Positions 9,049 through 18,777 of a DNA stretch of 64,000 bases are shown here, piece after piece. A program made the translations under genes and the position numbers. Numbering within the stretch: the first letter of the stretch is position 1; each line of letters starts with the position of its first letter. The notes under the pieces were generated by a model. The model was not told where the DNA came from. It searched no databases and saw only the letters and a program-made list of their open reading frames with translations. The DNA is from Mycolicibacterium aurum (GTDB lineage Bacteria; Actinomycetota; Actinomycetes; Mycobacteriales; Mycobacteriaceae), in NCBI GenBank assembly GCA_900078775.1, contig LT549889.1, positions 1,488,001-1,552,000 on the forward strand. Reading direction: 5' to 3'.

Positions 9049-10354
9049 CATGGTGCTCAGCTGGGCGGCCCAGTCCGGCCGGTTCCCGGCCTTCGACGCG
9101 GCCAGCTCCGCCGGGTACCGCGACATCGCGGCCGTGGACTGCGTACCCGGCCAGAAGAAGGCGCGGGTGTCCTTCGCCCAGGACCGCAACGTGGTCGACT
9201 ACGGCCAGCTGTTCGGGGCCACCTCGCTGCTGCCCTCGCATGTGCTGGCCGACGAACTCGACCTCGGCGAGGGCGGCGTCACCGCCGCGATCCAGAACAG
9301 CGATGTGGGCAACCTGGACCGCATCGCGCGGGCCTGGAACTCCAGCTGGGACCTGAACCCGGACACCGACGTCAAACGGCTGCCGTCCTCCGGCCCGTAC
9401 AAGGTCGACTCGGTGACCGAGGACGGTGCGGTGGTGCTGGTCGCCAACGACAAGTGGTGGGGCGCCGCACCGCTCACCCCGCGGGTCACGGTGTGGGCCC
9501 GCGGCGCCGATATCCAGGACCGGATCAACACCGGGGACTTCGACGTCGTCGACATCGCGACCGGCTCCTCGGGCACCCTGAACCTGCCGGCCGGCTACAC
9601 CCGCACCGACAACCCGTCGGCCGGGATCGAGCAGCTGATCTACGCCGCGCGGGGACCGATGGCCGACCCGCCGGCCCGCCGCGCCCTGTCGCTGTGCACC
9701 CCGCGGGACAGCATCGCGCGCAACGCACAGCTGCCGGTGGCCAACGCCCGGCTCAGCCCGACCACCGAGGACGCCCTGTCGGCCGCCGAAAGCGCCGGGG
9801 AGGCAGGCCAGTTCACCGTCTCCGACGTCGAGGGTGCCCGCGCGGCGCTGGAGAACCGGCCGCTGACCGTACGGATCGGCTACCAGAGCCCGAACCCGCG
9901 GCTGGCCGCCACCGTCGGTGCCATCGCCCAGGCCTGCGCGCCGGCCGGGATCACCGTGACCGAGGCGGCCGGCGAGGACGTCGGCCCCCTGAGCCTGCGC
10001 GACAACTCGATCGACGTGCTGATCGCCAGCACCGGCGGGGCCCCGGGCAGCGGGTCGACCGGCTCGTCGGCGCTGGATGCCTACGACCTGCACACCGGCA
10101 ACGGCAACAACCTCTCCGGCTACAGCAACGAGCGCATCGACGGCATCATCGACGCGCTGGTGGTCACCGCGGATCCCAAGGAGCTGGCCCGGTTGCTCGG
10201 GGAGAGCGGGCCGATCCTGTGGGCCGACAACCCGACGCTGCCGCTGTACCGCCAGCAGCGCACCTTGCTGACCTCCAAGCGGGTGACCGCGGTGAGCGCC
10301 AACCCGACCCGATGGGGAGCAGGATGGAACATGGACCGTTGGACCTTCTCGTGA
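8696..10354 (+). CDS. ABC-type oligopeptide-binding lipoprotein (SBP_bac_5 family)
   Basis: A 552-residue protein from GTG 8696. The signal sequence is followed by the lipobox ALTGC with the lipidated Cys at 28. The solute-binding family 5 pattern is clear: [29 protein letters not shown] (about 118-133), SSGPYKV, and a C-terminal region [10 protein letters not shown]. It should sit on the outer face of the membrane and bind peptides or a similar solute. No permease or ATPase is beside it. It corresponds to Rv2585c in the conserved secDF-apt-rel neighbourhood, so its place in the Sec operon is old rather than recent. The frameshifted secF frame overlaps its first 350 bases. Confidence 0.88.
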   Translation: MPSARVTRRAGTVAAGLSLSAALALTGCSPGADDVVDYAVDGTLISYNTNTVAGAASGGPQAFARVLTGFTYRGPDGQIVSDRDYGTVSVVGRAPLVLDYEINADAVYSDGKPITCDDMVLSWAAQSGRFPAFDAASSAGYRDIAAVDCVPGQKKARVSFAQDRNVVDYGQLFGATSLLPSHVLADELDLGEGGVTAAIQNSDVGNLDRIARAWNSSWDLNPDTDVKRLPSSGPYKVDSVTEDGAVVLVANDKWWGAAPLTPRVTVWARGADIQDRINTGDFDVVDIATGSSGTLNLPAGYTRTDNPSAGIEQLIYAARGPMADPPARRALSLCTPRDSIARNAQLPVANARLSPTTEDALSAAESAGEAGQFTVSDVEGARAALENRPLTVRIGYQSPNPRLAATVGAIAQACAPAGITVTEAAGEDVGPLSLRDNSIDVLIASTGGAPGSGSTGSSALDAYDLHTGNGNNLSGYSNERIDGIIDALVVTADPKELARLLGESGPILWADNPTLPLYRQQRTLLTSKRVTAVSANPTRWGAGWNMDRWTFS

Positions 10355-10367
10355 AGCCGGGTGCGCG

Positions 10368-10904
10368 GTGAGCGCCGTGGCGGCCGAGGCCGCGGAACTG
10401 ATCACCGCGCTGACCCGGCACGTGGACGACTTCCCGATCCCGGGCGTCGGCTTCAAGGACCTCACCCCGGTGCTCGCCGACCCGCGCGGGCTGGCCGTCA
10501 TCACCGACGCGCTGGCCGAGGCGGCCGACGGTGTCGACCTGATCGCCGGCCTGGACGCCCGCGGCTTCCTGCTCGGCGCCGCGGTCGCACTGAAGCTGCG
10601 CACCGGCGTGCTCGCGGTGCGCAAGGGCGGAAAACTGCCGCCGCCGGTGCACGCCGTGCGGTACGAACTGGAATACGGCTCGGCGACCCTGGAGATCCCG
10701 GCCGACGGAATCAACCTGTCCGGCCGCAGCGTTCTGGTGATCGACGATGTGCTGGCGACCGGCGGGACGCTGTCCGCGGCGGCGCAGCTGCTGGGCAAGG
10801 CCGGCGCCCGGGTGGTGGGTGCGGCCGTGGTGCTGGAGCTGCCCGAGCTCAACGGCCGCACCGCGGTGCAGCCTCTGCAGGTCACCAGCCTGATCACCGG
10901 CTGA
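10368..10904 (+). CDS. apt: Adenine phosphoribosyltransferase
   Basis: A 178-residue protein from GTG 10368, 13 bases after the lipoprotein gene. It carries [13 protein letters not shown] near the N-terminus, the [11 protein letters not shown] base-recognition segment, and the PRPP-binding loop [14 protein letters not shown] (about residues 122-135). It converts adenine and PRPP to AMP and diphosphate in purine salvage. It lies directly upstream of rel, the usual mycobacterial order, linking purine salvage with (p)ppGpp metabolism in one transcription unit. Confidence 0.94.
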   Translation: MSAVAAEAAELITALTRHVDDFPIPGVGFKDLTPVLADPRGLAVITDALAEAADGVDLIAGLDARGFLLGAAVALKLRTGVLAVRKGGKLPPPVHAVRYELEYGSATLEIPADGINLSGRSVLVIDDVLATGGTLSAAAQLLGKAGARVVGAAVVLELPELNGRTAVQPLQVTSLITG

Positions 10905-10910
10905 GGGGGA

Positions 10911-10916
10911 TATCCT
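10911..10916 (+). promoter_or_regulatory. Putative internal -10 element for rel
   Basis: TATCCT matches the mycobacterial TANNNT -10 pattern and falls just after the apt stop codon, 27 bases before the rel start. It could give rel a promoter of its own within the operon. The -35 side was not convincing. Confidence 0.35.
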
Positions 10917-10943
10917 CGAAGTCCAACAGGCTAGGAGGTGGGC

Positions 10944-13280
10944 ATGGCTGACGAATCCGGCAGTGGCCAGACCGTCGCGTCCCCGAGCACGGGCGAGAAC
11001 GCAGCGCCGGACACCTCGAAGATCAGCGCATCCCGCCGGGTCCGAGCCCGGCTGGCTCGGCGGATGACCTCGCAGCGCAGCCTGGTCAACCCGGTGCTGG
11101 AACCGCTCGTCGCGGTGCACCGGCAGTTCCACCCCAAGGCCGATCTGGCCATCCTGCAGCGCGCCTACGACGTCGCCGAGCAGCGGCACGCCGACCAGCT
11201 GCGCCGCTCCGGGGACCCGTACATCACCCATCCGCTCGCGGTGGCCAACATCCTGGCGGAACTCGGCATGGACACCACCACGCTGGTGGCCGCGCTGCTG
11301 CACGACACCGTCGAGGACACCGGCTACTCGTTGGAGGCGCTGACCGAGGACTTCGGCAGTGAGGTCGGGCATCTGGTCGACGGTGTCACCAAGCTGGACA
11401 AGGTCGCGCTCGGCAGCGCGGCCGAGGGCGAGACCATCCGCAAGATGATCATCGCGATGGCCCGCGACCCGCGGGTACTGGTGATCAAGGTCGCCGACCG
11501 GCTGCACAACATGCGCACCATGCGGTTCCTGCCGCCGGAGAAGCAGGCCCGCAAGGCCCGCGAGACGCTGGAAGTCATTGCGCCGCTTGCGCACCGGCTC
11601 GGCATGGCGACGGTGAAGTGGGAGCTCGAAGATCTGTCGTTCGCGATCCTGCACCCCAAACGCTATGAGGAGATCGTGCGGTTGGTGGCCGACCGGGCCC
11701 CGTCCCGGGACACCTACCTGGCCCGGGTGCGGGCCGAGATCGGCGCCTCGCTGGCCGCCATGAAGATCAACGCCTCGGTGGAGGGCCGGCCCAAGCACTA
11801 CTGGTCGATCTATCAGAAGATGATCGTCAAGGGCCGCGACTTCGACGACATCCACGACCTGGTCGGGGTGCGCATCCTGTGCCACGACATGCGGGACTGT
11901 TACGCCGCTGTGGGCGTGGTGCATTCGCTGTGGCAGCCGATGGCGGGCCGGTTCAAGGACTACATCGCTCAGCCGCGCTACGGGGTGTACCAGTCGCTGC
12001 ACACCACGGTGATCGGACCGGAGGGCAAGCCGCTGGAGGTGCAGATCCGCACCAACGAGATGCACGACACCGCCGAGTTCGGTATCGCCGCGCACTGGCG
12101 GTACAAGGAGGCCAAGGGCCGTAACGGGGTCCCGGCCGGGCACACCTCCGCCGAGATCGACGAGATGGCCTGGATGCGGCAACTCCTGGACTGGCAGCGG
12201 GAGGCCGCGGACCCGGGGGAGTTCCTGGAGTCGCTGCGCTACGACCTTGCCGTACAGGAGATCTTCGTCTTCACCCCGAAGGGCGACGTGATCACCCTGC
12301 CCACCGGATCCACCCCGGTGGACTTCGCCTATGCGGTGCACACCGAGGTCGGGCACCGCTGCATCGGGGCCCGGGTCAACCACCGGCTGGTGGCGTTGGA
12401 GCGCAAGCTCGAAAACGGGGACCAGGTAGAGGTTTTCACCTCAAAGGCGCCCAACGCCGGCCCGTCGAGGGACTGGCAGACCTTCGTGGTGTCCCCGCGC
12501 GCCAAAGCCAAGATCCGGCAGTGGTTCGCCAAGGAGCGTCGCGAGGAGGCGCTGGAGGCCGGCAAGGAGGCCATCGTCCGCGAGGTGCGCCGCGGCGGAC
12601 TTCCGTTGCAGCGGTTGATGAACGCCGAGTCCATCACCGCGTTGGCGCGCGAACTGCACTACGCCGACGTGTCCGCGCTCTACACCGCGGTGGGGGAGGG
12701 GCACACCTCGGCCCGGCACGTCGTGCAGCGGTTGCTGGCCCAGCTCGGCGGGGACGACGAGGCCGAGGACGAGATCGCCGAACGGTCCACCCCGGCGACG
12801 ATGCCGGTACGGCAACGCACCAACGACGATGTCGGCGTATCGGTTCCGGGTGCGGTCGGGGTATTGACCAAACTCGCCAAGTGCTGCACCCCGGTACCCG
12901 GGGACGCGATCATGGGTTTCGTCACCCGCGGCGGCGGGGTCAGCGTGCACCGCACTGACTGCACCAACGCCGAGTCCCTGCAGGAACAGTCCGAACGCAT
13001 CATCGAGGTGCACTGGTCGCCCTCGCCGTCGTCGGTGTTCCTGGTGGCCATCCAGGTCGAGGCGCTGGACCGGCACCGGTTGCTCTCCGACGTCACCCGG
13101 GTGCTCGCCGACGAGAAGGTGAATATCCTGTCGGCCTCGGTGACCACGTCCAATGACCGGGTTGCGATCAGCCGGTTCACCTTCGAGATGGGCGACCCGA
13201 AACATCTCGGCCACGTGCTGAACGTGGTGCGCAACGTCGAGGGCGTCTACGACGTGTACCGGGTGACGTCCGCGGCGTAG
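10944..13280 (+). CDS. rel: Bifunctional (p)ppGpp synthetase/hydrolase Rel
   Basis: A protein of 778 residues. ATG 10944 is the likely start because AGGAGG (10933-10938) ends 5 bases before it; a GTG at 10938 overlaps the ribosome binding site and is rejected. Domain order: HD hydrolase (His96 in YITHPL, His120-Asp121 in HDTVEDT), synthetase (about 240-370, with GVRILCH and [14 protein letters not shown]), TGS (about 415-475, [23 protein letters not shown]), a conserved cysteine/zinc-type segment ([10 protein letters not shown]), and a C-terminal ACT/RRM domain. Both HD and synthetase motifs look complete, so it should both make and degrade (p)ppGpp. It acts on idling ribosomes through its C-terminal half. 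Confidence 0.96.
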   Translation: MADESGSGQTVASPSTGENAAPDTSKISASRRVRARLARRMTSQRSLVNPVLEPLVAVHRQFHPKADLAILQRAYDVAEQRHADQLRRSGDPYITHPLAVANILAELGMDTTTLVAALLHDTVEDTGYSLEALTEDFGSEVGHLVDGVTKLDKVALGSAAEGETIRKMIIAMARDPRVLVIKVADRLHNMRTMRFLPPEKQARKARETLEVIAPLAHRLGMATVKWELEDLSFAILHPKRYEEIVRLVADRAPSRDTYLARVRAEIGASLAAMKINASVEGRPKHYWSIYQKMIVKGRDFDDIHDLVGVRILCHDMRDCYAAVGVVHSLWQPMAGRFKDYIAQPRYGVYQSLHTTVIGPEGKPLEVQIRTNEMHDTAEFGIAAHWRYKEAKGRNGVPAGHTSAEIDEMAWMRQLLDWQREAADPGEFLESLRYDLAVQEIFVFTPKGDVITLPTGSTPVDFAYAVHTEVGHRCIGARVNHRLVALERKLENGDQVEVFTSKAPNAGPSRDWQTFVVSPRAKAKIRQWFAKERREEALEAGKEAIVREVRRGGLPLQRLMNAESITALARELHYADVSALYTAVGEGHTSARHVVQRLLAQLGGDDEAEDEIAERSTPATMPVRQRTNDDVGVSVPGAVGVLTKLAKCCTPVPGDAIMGFVTRGGGVSVHRTDCTNAESLQEQSERIIEVHWSPSPSSVFLVAIQVEALDRHRLLSDVTRVLADEKVNILSASVTTSNDRVAISRFTFEMGDPKHLGHVLNVVRNVEGVYDVYRVTSAA

Positions 13281-13298
13281 CCGCCGGAGCCCGGGTGG

Positions 13299-13304
13299 GA
13301 TAAT
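13299..13304 (+). promoter_or_regulatory. -10 element for leaderless lipoprotein gene
   Basis: GATAAT ends 6 bases before the ATG at 13311. The transcription start would coincide with the start codon, giving a leaderless mRNA. No Shine-Dalgarno sequence is present, in agreement. Confidence 0.5.
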
Positions 13305-13310
13305 TCGCCA

Positions 13311-13601
13311 ATGCGTAAAGCGTTCCTGGTCGCCGTCGCGGCGCTCGCCCTGTCCGTCGCCGGATGCGGATCCACCATCAAGCCCGAGGGTGCGGCCCAG
13401 GCGGTGACCGACCTGGTCTCCAAGCAGACCGGGTTCACCCCGACCGACACCACCTGCCCGGACGGGATCAAGGCCGAGATCGGCGCCGAATTCGACTGCA
13501 AATTCACCGGTCCCGACGGCAACTATGTCGCGCATGTGCGGGTGGTCAAGGTCGACGGCGAGGACCTGGATTTCTACATCCAGTCCCAGCTGGAGGGCTA
13601 G
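13311..13601 (+). CDS. Small DUF4333-type lipoprotein
   Basis: A 96-residue protein from ATG 13311. A short signal peptide ends in the lipobox LSVAGC with the lipidated Cys at 19. The mature part has the DUF4333 hallmarks: TCPDGIKAEIGAEFDCKF with two conserved cysteines, then a strand-rich region ending DLDFYIQSQ. The family is abundant in mycobacteria and its function is unknown; it is expected on the outer face of the membrane. It is probably transcribed from its own leaderless promoter and may share a transcript with the monooxygenase 6 bases downstream. Confidence 0.85.
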   Translation: MRKAFLVAVAALALSVAGCGSTIKPEGAAQAVTDLVSKQTGFTPTDTTCPDGIKAEIGAEFDCKFTGPDGNYVAHVRVVKVDGEDLDFYIQSQLEG

Positions 13602-13607
13602 ATACCC

Positions 13608-14855
13608 GTGACGTCCACTGAATCGACCACCTGCGCGATCGTCGGGGGTGGGCCGGCGGGGATGGTGCTGGGCTTGTTGCTCGCCCGGGCCGGGGTCGAG
13701 GTGACCGTGTTCGAGAAACACCCGGACTTCTTCCGGGACTTCCGCGGTGACACCGTGCACCCGGTGACGTTGACGTTGCTTGAGGACCTCGGGCTGTACC
13801 CGAAGTTCGAGGCGCTGCCGCACAGCGAAATGGAGACCGCCGAGTTCGAACTCGGCGGTCGTATGGTGACCGTCGTCGACTTCCGGCGCCTCAACCTGCC
13901 GCATCCGCTGCTCGCGCTGGTGCCGCAATGGGATCTGCTCAACCTGATCGCCGAGGCGGGCAAAGAAGAATCCACCTTCACGTTGCGGATGAACACGCCC
14001 GTCACCGGTCTGCTTCGCGACGGTGAAGTGGTGACCGGGGTGCGATATCAGGGCAAAAAGGGGCCTGCGGAGTTGCGTGCCGACCTCACCGTGGCGTGTG
14101 ACGGTCGGACCTCGTCACTGCGTGCGGCGGCCGGTTTGATCCCCAAAGAGTTCCCGGTGCCCTTCGACGTTGCATGGTTCCGTCTCGACGCCATCGCGGA
14201 CATCAAATACCAACTGACGCCCCGTATCTCGGCGGACATGCCACTGGTGTTGATCCCGCGTGAAGGCTACTTCCAGGCCGGATGCTTCCTGCCCAAGGGT
14301 GGTGAGGCGCAGCTGCACGCACGCGGGCTGGACGCCTTCCGTGCCCGGGTCGCCCAACTCGTCCCGGAAGCGACGGTGCAGTCCGTAACGTCCTGGGACG
14401 ACGTCAAGGTGCTCGACGTGTTGGTGAACCGGCTGTCCACCTGGTACCGGCCGGGTCTGCTGTGTATCGGCGACGCCGCGCATGCGATGTCTCCGGTCGG
14501 GGGTGTCGGGATCAACCTCGCGGTCGCCGACGCGGTGGCCGCCGCGGGGATCCTCGCGCAGCCACTGCTGAACCGGAATGTCACCGAGTCGGATCTGGCG
14601 GCGGTGCAGAAGCGCCGGGAGCTGCCCGCCGTCGTCACCCAGAGTGTGCAGCGTGTCGCCCATCGGGCGATGCGGCGGGTCCTGCTCAGCGGCCGGGTAC
14701 CGGCCCCGCCGGCGTGGCTCGTCGGCGCCGTCGGTGCGGTACTGAGCAGGGTGCCGGCGCTCACCGTGATTCCGGCCTACGTCATCGGAGTCGGTGTGCG
14801 GCCCGAGCGCGCACCGGAATTCGCCCGTCGGCCGGCACCGGTGACGGATCGCTAG
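13608..14855 (+). CDS. FAD-dependent class A monooxygenase (UbiH/PHBH-like)
   Basis: A 415-residue protein from GTG 13608. The Rossmann FAD motif VGGGPAGMVLG is at about 12-22, followed by the acidic residue that binds ribose (VFEKHPDF). A DG-type motif (VACDGRTSSLR) lies near 164 and the second FAD motif CIGDAAHAMSPVGGVGINLA near 286. This is the complete set for group A flavoprotein hydroxylases, which use NAD(P)H and oxygen to hydroxylate aromatic or polyketide-like compounds. The C-terminus is rich in hydrophobic residues (WLVGAVGAVL) and may contact the membrane. The substrate is unknown. Its position between rel and ppiB is not part of the M. tuberculosis order, so it is probably an insertion. 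Confidence 0.87.
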   Translation: MTSTESTTCAIVGGGPAGMVLGLLLARAGVEVTVFEKHPDFFRDFRGDTVHPVTLTLLEDLGLYPKFEALPHSEMETAEFELGGRMVTVVDFRRLNLPHPLLALVPQWDLLNLIAEAGKEESTFTLRMNTPVTGLLRDGEVVTGVRYQGKKGPAELRADLTVACDGRTSSLRAAAGLIPKEFPVPFDVAWFRLDAIADIKYQLTPRISADMPLVLIPREGYFQAGCFLPKGGEAQLHARGLDAFRARVAQLVPEATVQSVTSWDDVKVLDVLVNRLSTWYRPGLLCIGDAAHAMSPVGGVGINLAVADAVAAAGILAQPLLNRNVTESDLAAVQKRRELPAVVTQSVQRVAHRAMRRVLLSGRVPAPPAWLVGAVGAVLSRVPALTVIPAYVIGVGVRPERAPEFARRPAPVTDR

Positions 14856-14858
14856 CGG

Positions 14859-15836
14859 CTAGCGCACCCGCACCGATTCGATGGTGACCGGCTCTGCCGG
14901 CTCGCCGTCATCGCCGCCGTCGCGCACGCCGCCGTCGGCGATCCTGTCCAGCACCTTCAGGCCGGCGTCATCGATGGTGCCGAAAACCGTATACGTGGGT
15001 GGCAATTCGGAGTCCTCGTAGATCAGGAAGAACTGACTGCCGTTGGTGCCCGGGCCGGCGTTGGCCATCGCCAGGGTGCCGCGCGGGTAGCGCACCGGGG
15101 ACTTCATCGCCGGATCGGTGAGCCGGTACTGATTGGTCGGGTACTCGTTGGGGAACTGGTAGCCCGGGCCGCCCTTACCGGTGCCCGTCGGGTCACCGCA
15201 CTGCAGCACCCGCATGTCGTCGGCGGTGGTCAGACGGTGGCAGGCGGTGTCGTCGTAGAAGCCCTGCGCGGCCAGGCCGGCGAAGTTGTTCACCGTGCAC
15301 GGCGCCTGCTCATTGTTCAACTGCACGCCGATGGGCCCGCGATCGGTGGCGATCACCGCGCGCACGGTCTCCGGTGTGGTCGGCACCTTGCCCATCCGCG
15401 GCGGCTTCACCGGTTTGGCGGCCTTCTCCGGGGTGGTCAGGTACTGGCAGTTGGAGCCCAGGGTGGCCGGTGGCTTGAACACGGGCAGATCGGGCACCAC
15501 CCCGCCGGGCTGGGCGGTGTACCCCGGCCGCGACGGTGGCAGCTGGCGCACCTCCTCGACGATCGCGCGGGTCAGCACGAACGTGAAGATGAGCACCAGC
15601 GTGCCCAGCACCGTGAGCAGATACCCGATGACCAGGCCGGCGACCGCCAGCCCGCGGCCGTCCTCACCGGAGCGTTTGATCTGGTAGAGCGAGATGTGCC
15701 CGAACACCACGCCCAGCGGTGCGATCAGGAAGGCACAGATCAGCGACGCGATGGCCAGCGGGTTGGTGGGCTTGGGCGGGGGCGGATAGCTGTACGGGTA
15801 ACCCGGCGGGTAGTACCCGTAGGGCGGGACGCTCAT
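14859..15836 (-). CDS. Membrane-anchored cyclophilin-type peptidyl-prolyl isomerase with DUF4190 head
   Basis: A 325-residue protein from ATG 15836. It begins with a Tyr/Pro/Gly-rich cytosolic stretch (YGYYPPGYPY), then two membrane helices in DUF4190 style (LAIASLICAFLIAPLGVVFG and VAGLVIGYLLTVLGTLVLI, about 27-90), then an extracytoplasmic cyclophilin domain from about 165. Cyclophilin hallmarks are CHRL, GDPTGTGKGGPGYQFPNE, GTLAMANAGPGTNGSQFF and YTVFGTI. It should catalyse cis/trans isomerisation of proline bonds in exported proteins. It lies 4 bases downstream of a second cyclophilin gene with which it shares most of the catalytic domain, pointing to a tandem duplication followed by a change of the anchor. 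Confidence 0.9.
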   Translation of the reverse strand: MSVPPYGYYPPGYPYSYPPPPKPTNPLAIASLICAFLIAPLGVVFGHISLYQIKRSGEDGRGLAVAGLVIGYLLTVLGTLVLIFTFVLTRAIVEEVRQLPPSRPGYTAQPGGVVPDLPVFKPPATLGSNCQYLTTPEKAAKPVKPPRMGKVPTTPETVRAVIATDRGPIGVQLNNEQAPCTVNNFAGLAAQGFYDDTACHRLTTADDMRVLQCGDPTGTGKGGPGYQFPNEYPTNQYRLTDPAMKSPVRYPRGTLAMANAGPGTNGSQFFLIYEDSELPPTYTVFGTIDDAGLKVLDRIADGGVRDGGDDGEPAEPVTIESVRVR

Positions 15837-15840
15837 CGGC

Positions 15841-16716
15841 TCAGTCCAGCTGGATCTTCTTCACCAGCACCTTGTTGGCGGGAGCCCCGTCCTGGCCGCC
15901 GCCCTGCACCCCGGCGCCGGCGATCTTGTCCAGGGTCGCCAGACCGGTGTCGTCGATCGTGCCGAACACGGTGTAGTTCGGCGGCAGCATCGAATCCTTG
16001 TAGACCAGGAAGAACTGGCTGCCGTTGGTGTTCGGGCCGGCGTTGGCCATGGCCAGGGTGCCGCGCGGGTAGATCACCGGCTGCTGCAGCGCCGGGTTGT
16101 CCGGCTGGTACTGGTTGGTCGGGTACTCGTTGGGGAACTGGTAGCCCGGGCCGCCGGTGCCCTTGCCGGTCGGATCGCCGCACTGCAGCACCGACAGGCT
16201 CTCGCTGGTGGTCAGCCGGTGGCATTCGGTGTCGTTGAAGTAGCCCTGGCCGGCCAGGCTGGCGAAGCTGTTGGTGGTGCAGGGCGCCTTCGCGTTGTCC
16301 AGCATCAGGCCGATGTTGCCCTGATCGGTCTCCATGCTGACGCTGATCTCGGTCTCGTCCATCGGGATCTTGCCGGTGCGCGGTGGGTTGACCTTCTTGC
16401 TGGCCTGGCCCGCGGCCGGGTACTGGCAGTCCTGGCCGAGCCCGGCCGGAGCCACGAATGCGGGCAGCTGACCGTCGGTCGCGGGCTGCTCGGCGCCGGG
16501 ATCGGCGCTGGTCGTGGTGGATGCCAGTTCGGTCTCGCTGGAGTCCTTGTCCGTCATGATCACGGTGGTCACCACGGCCGCGACGACCACGAGTACGCCG
16601 ACGACCGAGGCGATGATGGTGATCAGGCGTTGCCGCTTGGCCCGCTCGGCGCGGCGCTGCAGTTGCCGCTCGAGCTTGCGTTTGGCCGCTTCGCGTCGCT
16701 GTTCGTTGGTCGGCAC
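15841..16716 (-). CDS. ppiB: Membrane-anchored cyclophilin-type peptidyl-prolyl isomerase (PpiB-like)
   Basis: A 291-residue protein. GTG 16716 was chosen because GAGGAGG lies about 9 bases upstream. The N-terminus is a highly charged helix (EQRREAAKRKLERQLQRRAE), then one membrane segment (about 36-57), a Ser/Thr-rich linker and the cyclophilin domain from about 130. Conserved motifs include CHRLTT, GDPTGKGTGGPGYQFPNE, MANAGPNTNGSQFF and NYTVFGTIDD. It corresponds to Rv2582 by position next to hisS and the glyoxalase-like gene. The enzyme should fold exported proteins outside the membrane. It is the promoter-proximal gene of the two-cyclophilin operon. Confidence 0.91.
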   Translation of the reverse strand: MPTNEQRREAAKRKLERQLQRRAERAKRQRLITIIASVVGVLVVVAAVVTTVIMTDKDSSETELASTTTSADPGAEQPATDGQLPAFVAPAGLGQDCQYPAAGQASKKVNPPRTGKIPMDETEISVSMETDQGNIGLMLDNAKAPCTTNSFASLAGQGYFNDTECHRLTTSESLSVLQCGDPTGKGTGGPGYQFPNEYPTNQYQPDNPALQQPVIYPRGTLAMANAGPNTNGSQFFLVYKDSMLPPNYTVFGTIDDTGLATLDKIAGAGVQGGGQDGAPANKVLVKKIQLD

Positions 16717-16843
16717 CGCCGCTGTCCTCCTCAGATCTGCGCAGCCCCGCTGCGCGTTCGCGTCGGCAACGAGTGTGCCAGGCGTTACTGAGTACCGGCC
16801 GTGCGACCCGCGGGGCCGGAACCGGGCGTGGGAAACTTGACCG

Positions 16844-17500
16844 GTGTTGATCACCGGATTCCCGGCGGGGGTGCTGGCGTGCAACTGCTACGTGCTGGCA
16901 CCACGTGCAGGGGCCGACGCCGTCATCGTCGATCCGGGACAGTCGGCGTTCGGCCGGTTGCGCAAGATCCTCGACCAGCACCGGCTCACCCCGGCCGCGG
17001 TGCTGCTCACCCACGGACACCTCGACCACATGTGGTCGGCGCAGAAGGTGGCCGACACCTACGGCTGCCCGGTGTACATCCACCCGCAGGACCGGATGAT
17101 GCTCACCGACCCGATCAAGGGCATCGGCCCCCGGATGGGGCAGTTGGCTCTGGGCGCGCTGTTCCGGGAGCCGCGCCAGGTCGTCGAGCTCGAGCAGGAC
17201 GGACAGCTGCTGGATGTCGGGGTTCCGGTGATCGTCGATCACACCCCGGGCCACACGCTGGGGTCGGTCTGCTTCCGGGTGCCGGATTCCGGGCTGACGC
17301 TCACCGGTGACACCCTGTTCAAGGGCTCGGTGGGCCGCACCGACCTGTTCGGTGGCAGCGGCCGGGATCTGATGAACTCGCTTCTGACAAAACTGTTGGT
17401 GCTCGACGACGACACCGTGGTCCTGCCGGGACACGGTGCTCAATCCACCATCGGCGTCGAACGCCGCACCAACCCGTTCCTCGAAGGATTGACATTGTGA
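16844..17500 (+). CDS. Metallo-beta-lactamase-fold hydrolase (glyoxalase II-like)
   Basis: A 218-residue protein from GTG 16844. The zinc-binding signature THGHLDH is at about residues 56-62, a metal-bridging region HTPGHTLGS near 131-139, the bridging Asp in LTGDTLF near 157, and the final His in LPGHG. This is the full set of glyoxalase II ligands. It is close to Rv2581c, which sits beside hisS in other mycobacteria. By family it hydrolyses a thioester such as a hydroxyacyl-thiol conjugate; mycobacteria use mycothiol rather than glutathione, so the substrate is uncertain. Its TGA is directly followed by the hisS start, so the two are co-translated. Confidence 0.9.
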   Translation: MLITGFPAGVLACNCYVLAPRAGADAVIVDPGQSAFGRLRKILDQHRLTPAAVLLTHGHLDHMWSAQKVADTYGCPVYIHPQDRMMLTDPIKGIGPRMGQLALGALFREPRQVVELEQDGQLLDVGVPVIVDHTPGHTLGSVCFRVPDSGLTLTGDTLFKGSVGRTDLFGGSGRDLMNSLLTKLLVLDDDTVVLPGHGAQSTIGVERRTNPFLEGLTL

Positions 17501-18772
17501 GTGAATACCGTGGCTGAATCCTTCAAGGCGCCCAAGGGTGTGCCGGACTACTTCCCGCCGGATAGCGCCGCGTTCGTCGCGGTGCGCGACGGTCTGCTGG
17601 CCGCCGCCCGGCGTGCCGGCTACGGCGATATCGAACTGCCGATCTTCGAGGACACCGCGCTCTTCGCGCGCGGGGTCGGCGAGTCCACCGACGTGGTCAG
17701 CAAGGAGATGTACACCTTCGCCGACCGCGGGGAGCGTTCGGTCACGCTGCGCCCCGAGGGCACCGCCGGGGTGATGCGCGCGGTCATCGAGCACGGCCTG
17801 GACCGCGGTGCGCTGCCGGTCAAGCTCTGCTACGCCGGCCCGTTCTTCCGCTACGAGCGCCCGCAGGCCGGCCGCTACCGCCAGCTGCAGCAGGTCGGCG
17901 TGGAGGCCATCGGGGTGGACGACCCCGCATTGGACGCCGAGGTGATCGCCGTCGCCGACGCCGGCTTCCGGTCGCTGGGCCTGGATGGTTTCCGCCTGGA
18001 GATCACCTCCCTCGGTGACGACACCTGCCGCCCGCAGTACCGGGAGTTGTTGCAGGAGTTCCTGTTCAAGCTCGACCTCGACGAAGAGACGCGGCGCCGC
18101 GCGGAGATCAACCCGCTGCGGGTGCTCGACGACAAGCGGCCCGCGGTGCGGGAGATGACCGCCGCTGCACCGCTGATGCTCGATCACCTCTCCGATGTGG
18201 CCAAGGCGCACTTCGACACTGTGCTGGCCCACCTGGACGCGCTCAAGGTGCCCTATGTGGTCAACCCGCGGATGGTGCGCGGGCTGGACTACTACACCAA
18301 GACGACCTTCGAATTCGTGCACGACGGCCTCGGCGCGCAGTCCGGCATCGGCGGCGGTGGTCGCTACGACGGGCTGATGGGTCAGCTCGGCGGCCAGGAC
18401 CTGTCGGGCATCGGATTCGGGCTCGGCGTGGACCGCACCCTGCTCGCGCTGCGGGCCGAGGGTAAGGCCGTGGGCCCGACGAGCCGGGTGGACGTGTACG
18501 GCGTGCCGCTGGGGGAGTCGGCCAAGCTGGAACTGGCCAAGCTGGCAACGGCGTTGCGCGCCAACGGTGTCCGGGTGGACCTGGCCTACGGCGATCGCAG
18601 CCTGAAGGCATCGATGCGCGGCGCGGACCGGTCCGGGGCGGCGCTGGCGCTGGTGGCCGGTGACCGGGACGTGGACGCGGGCACCGTCGGCGTGAAGAAC
18701 CTCGGCACCGGGGAGCAGGTCGACGTGCCGATCGACGCCGTCGTCGCCGAGGTGCTGTCCCGGCTGGCCTGA
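17501..18772 (+). CDS. hisS: Histidyl-tRNA synthetase
   Basis: A 423-residue class II synthetase. GTG 17501 is adjacent to the upstream stop codon; another GTG at 17510 is possible. Motif 1 and 2 ([12 protein letters not shown], and [19 protein letters not shown] cut by class II Arg), the HisRS-specific segment [10 protein letters not shown], and the GGGRYDGL glycine-rich loop near motif 3 (about 286-293) are all present, followed by the C-terminal anticodon-binding domain. It charges tRNA-His. The length matches the mycobacterial enzyme. Confidence 0.96.
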   Translation: MNTVAESFKAPKGVPDYFPPDSAAFVAVRDGLLAAARRAGYGDIELPIFEDTALFARGVGESTDVVSKEMYTFADRGERSVTLRPEGTAGVMRAVIEHGLDRGALPVKLCYAGPFFRYERPQAGRYRQLQQVGVEAIGVDDPALDAEVIAVADAGFRSLGLDGFRLEITSLGDDTCRPQYRELLQEFLFKLDLDEETRRRAEINPLRVLDDKRPAVREMTAAAPLMLDHLSDVAKAHFDTVLAHLDALKVPYVVNPRMVRGLDYYTKTTFEFVHDGLGAQSGIGGGGRYDGLMGQLGGQDLSGIGFGLGVDRTLLALRAEGKAVGPTSRVDVYGVPLGESAKLELAKLATALRANGVRVDLAYGDRSLKASMRGADRSGAALALVAGDRDVDAGTVGVKNLGTGEQVDVPIDAVVAEVLSRLA

Positions 18773-18777
18773 GGTGG

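Noticed and set aside
8600..10897. 765-codon open frame antisense to the lipoprotein gene and apt
   Set aside because: No recognisable domain, Arg/Gly-rich text, and the sense genes are intact.
10938..10943. GTG at 10938 as rel start
   Set aside because: It overlaps the AGGAGG ribosome binding site; the ATG 6 bases later has ideal spacing.
14848..14864. Palindrome CGCTAG-CGG-CTAGCG at the convergent stops
   Set aside because: It arises from two Arg-stop ends in tail-to-tail genes; stem too short and no T-run for a terminator.
17201..17510. T-box or other leader riboswitch before hisS, and likewise before alaS and aspS
   Set aside because: hisS starts directly at the previous stop, and the aspS and alaS leaders are too short for such elements.
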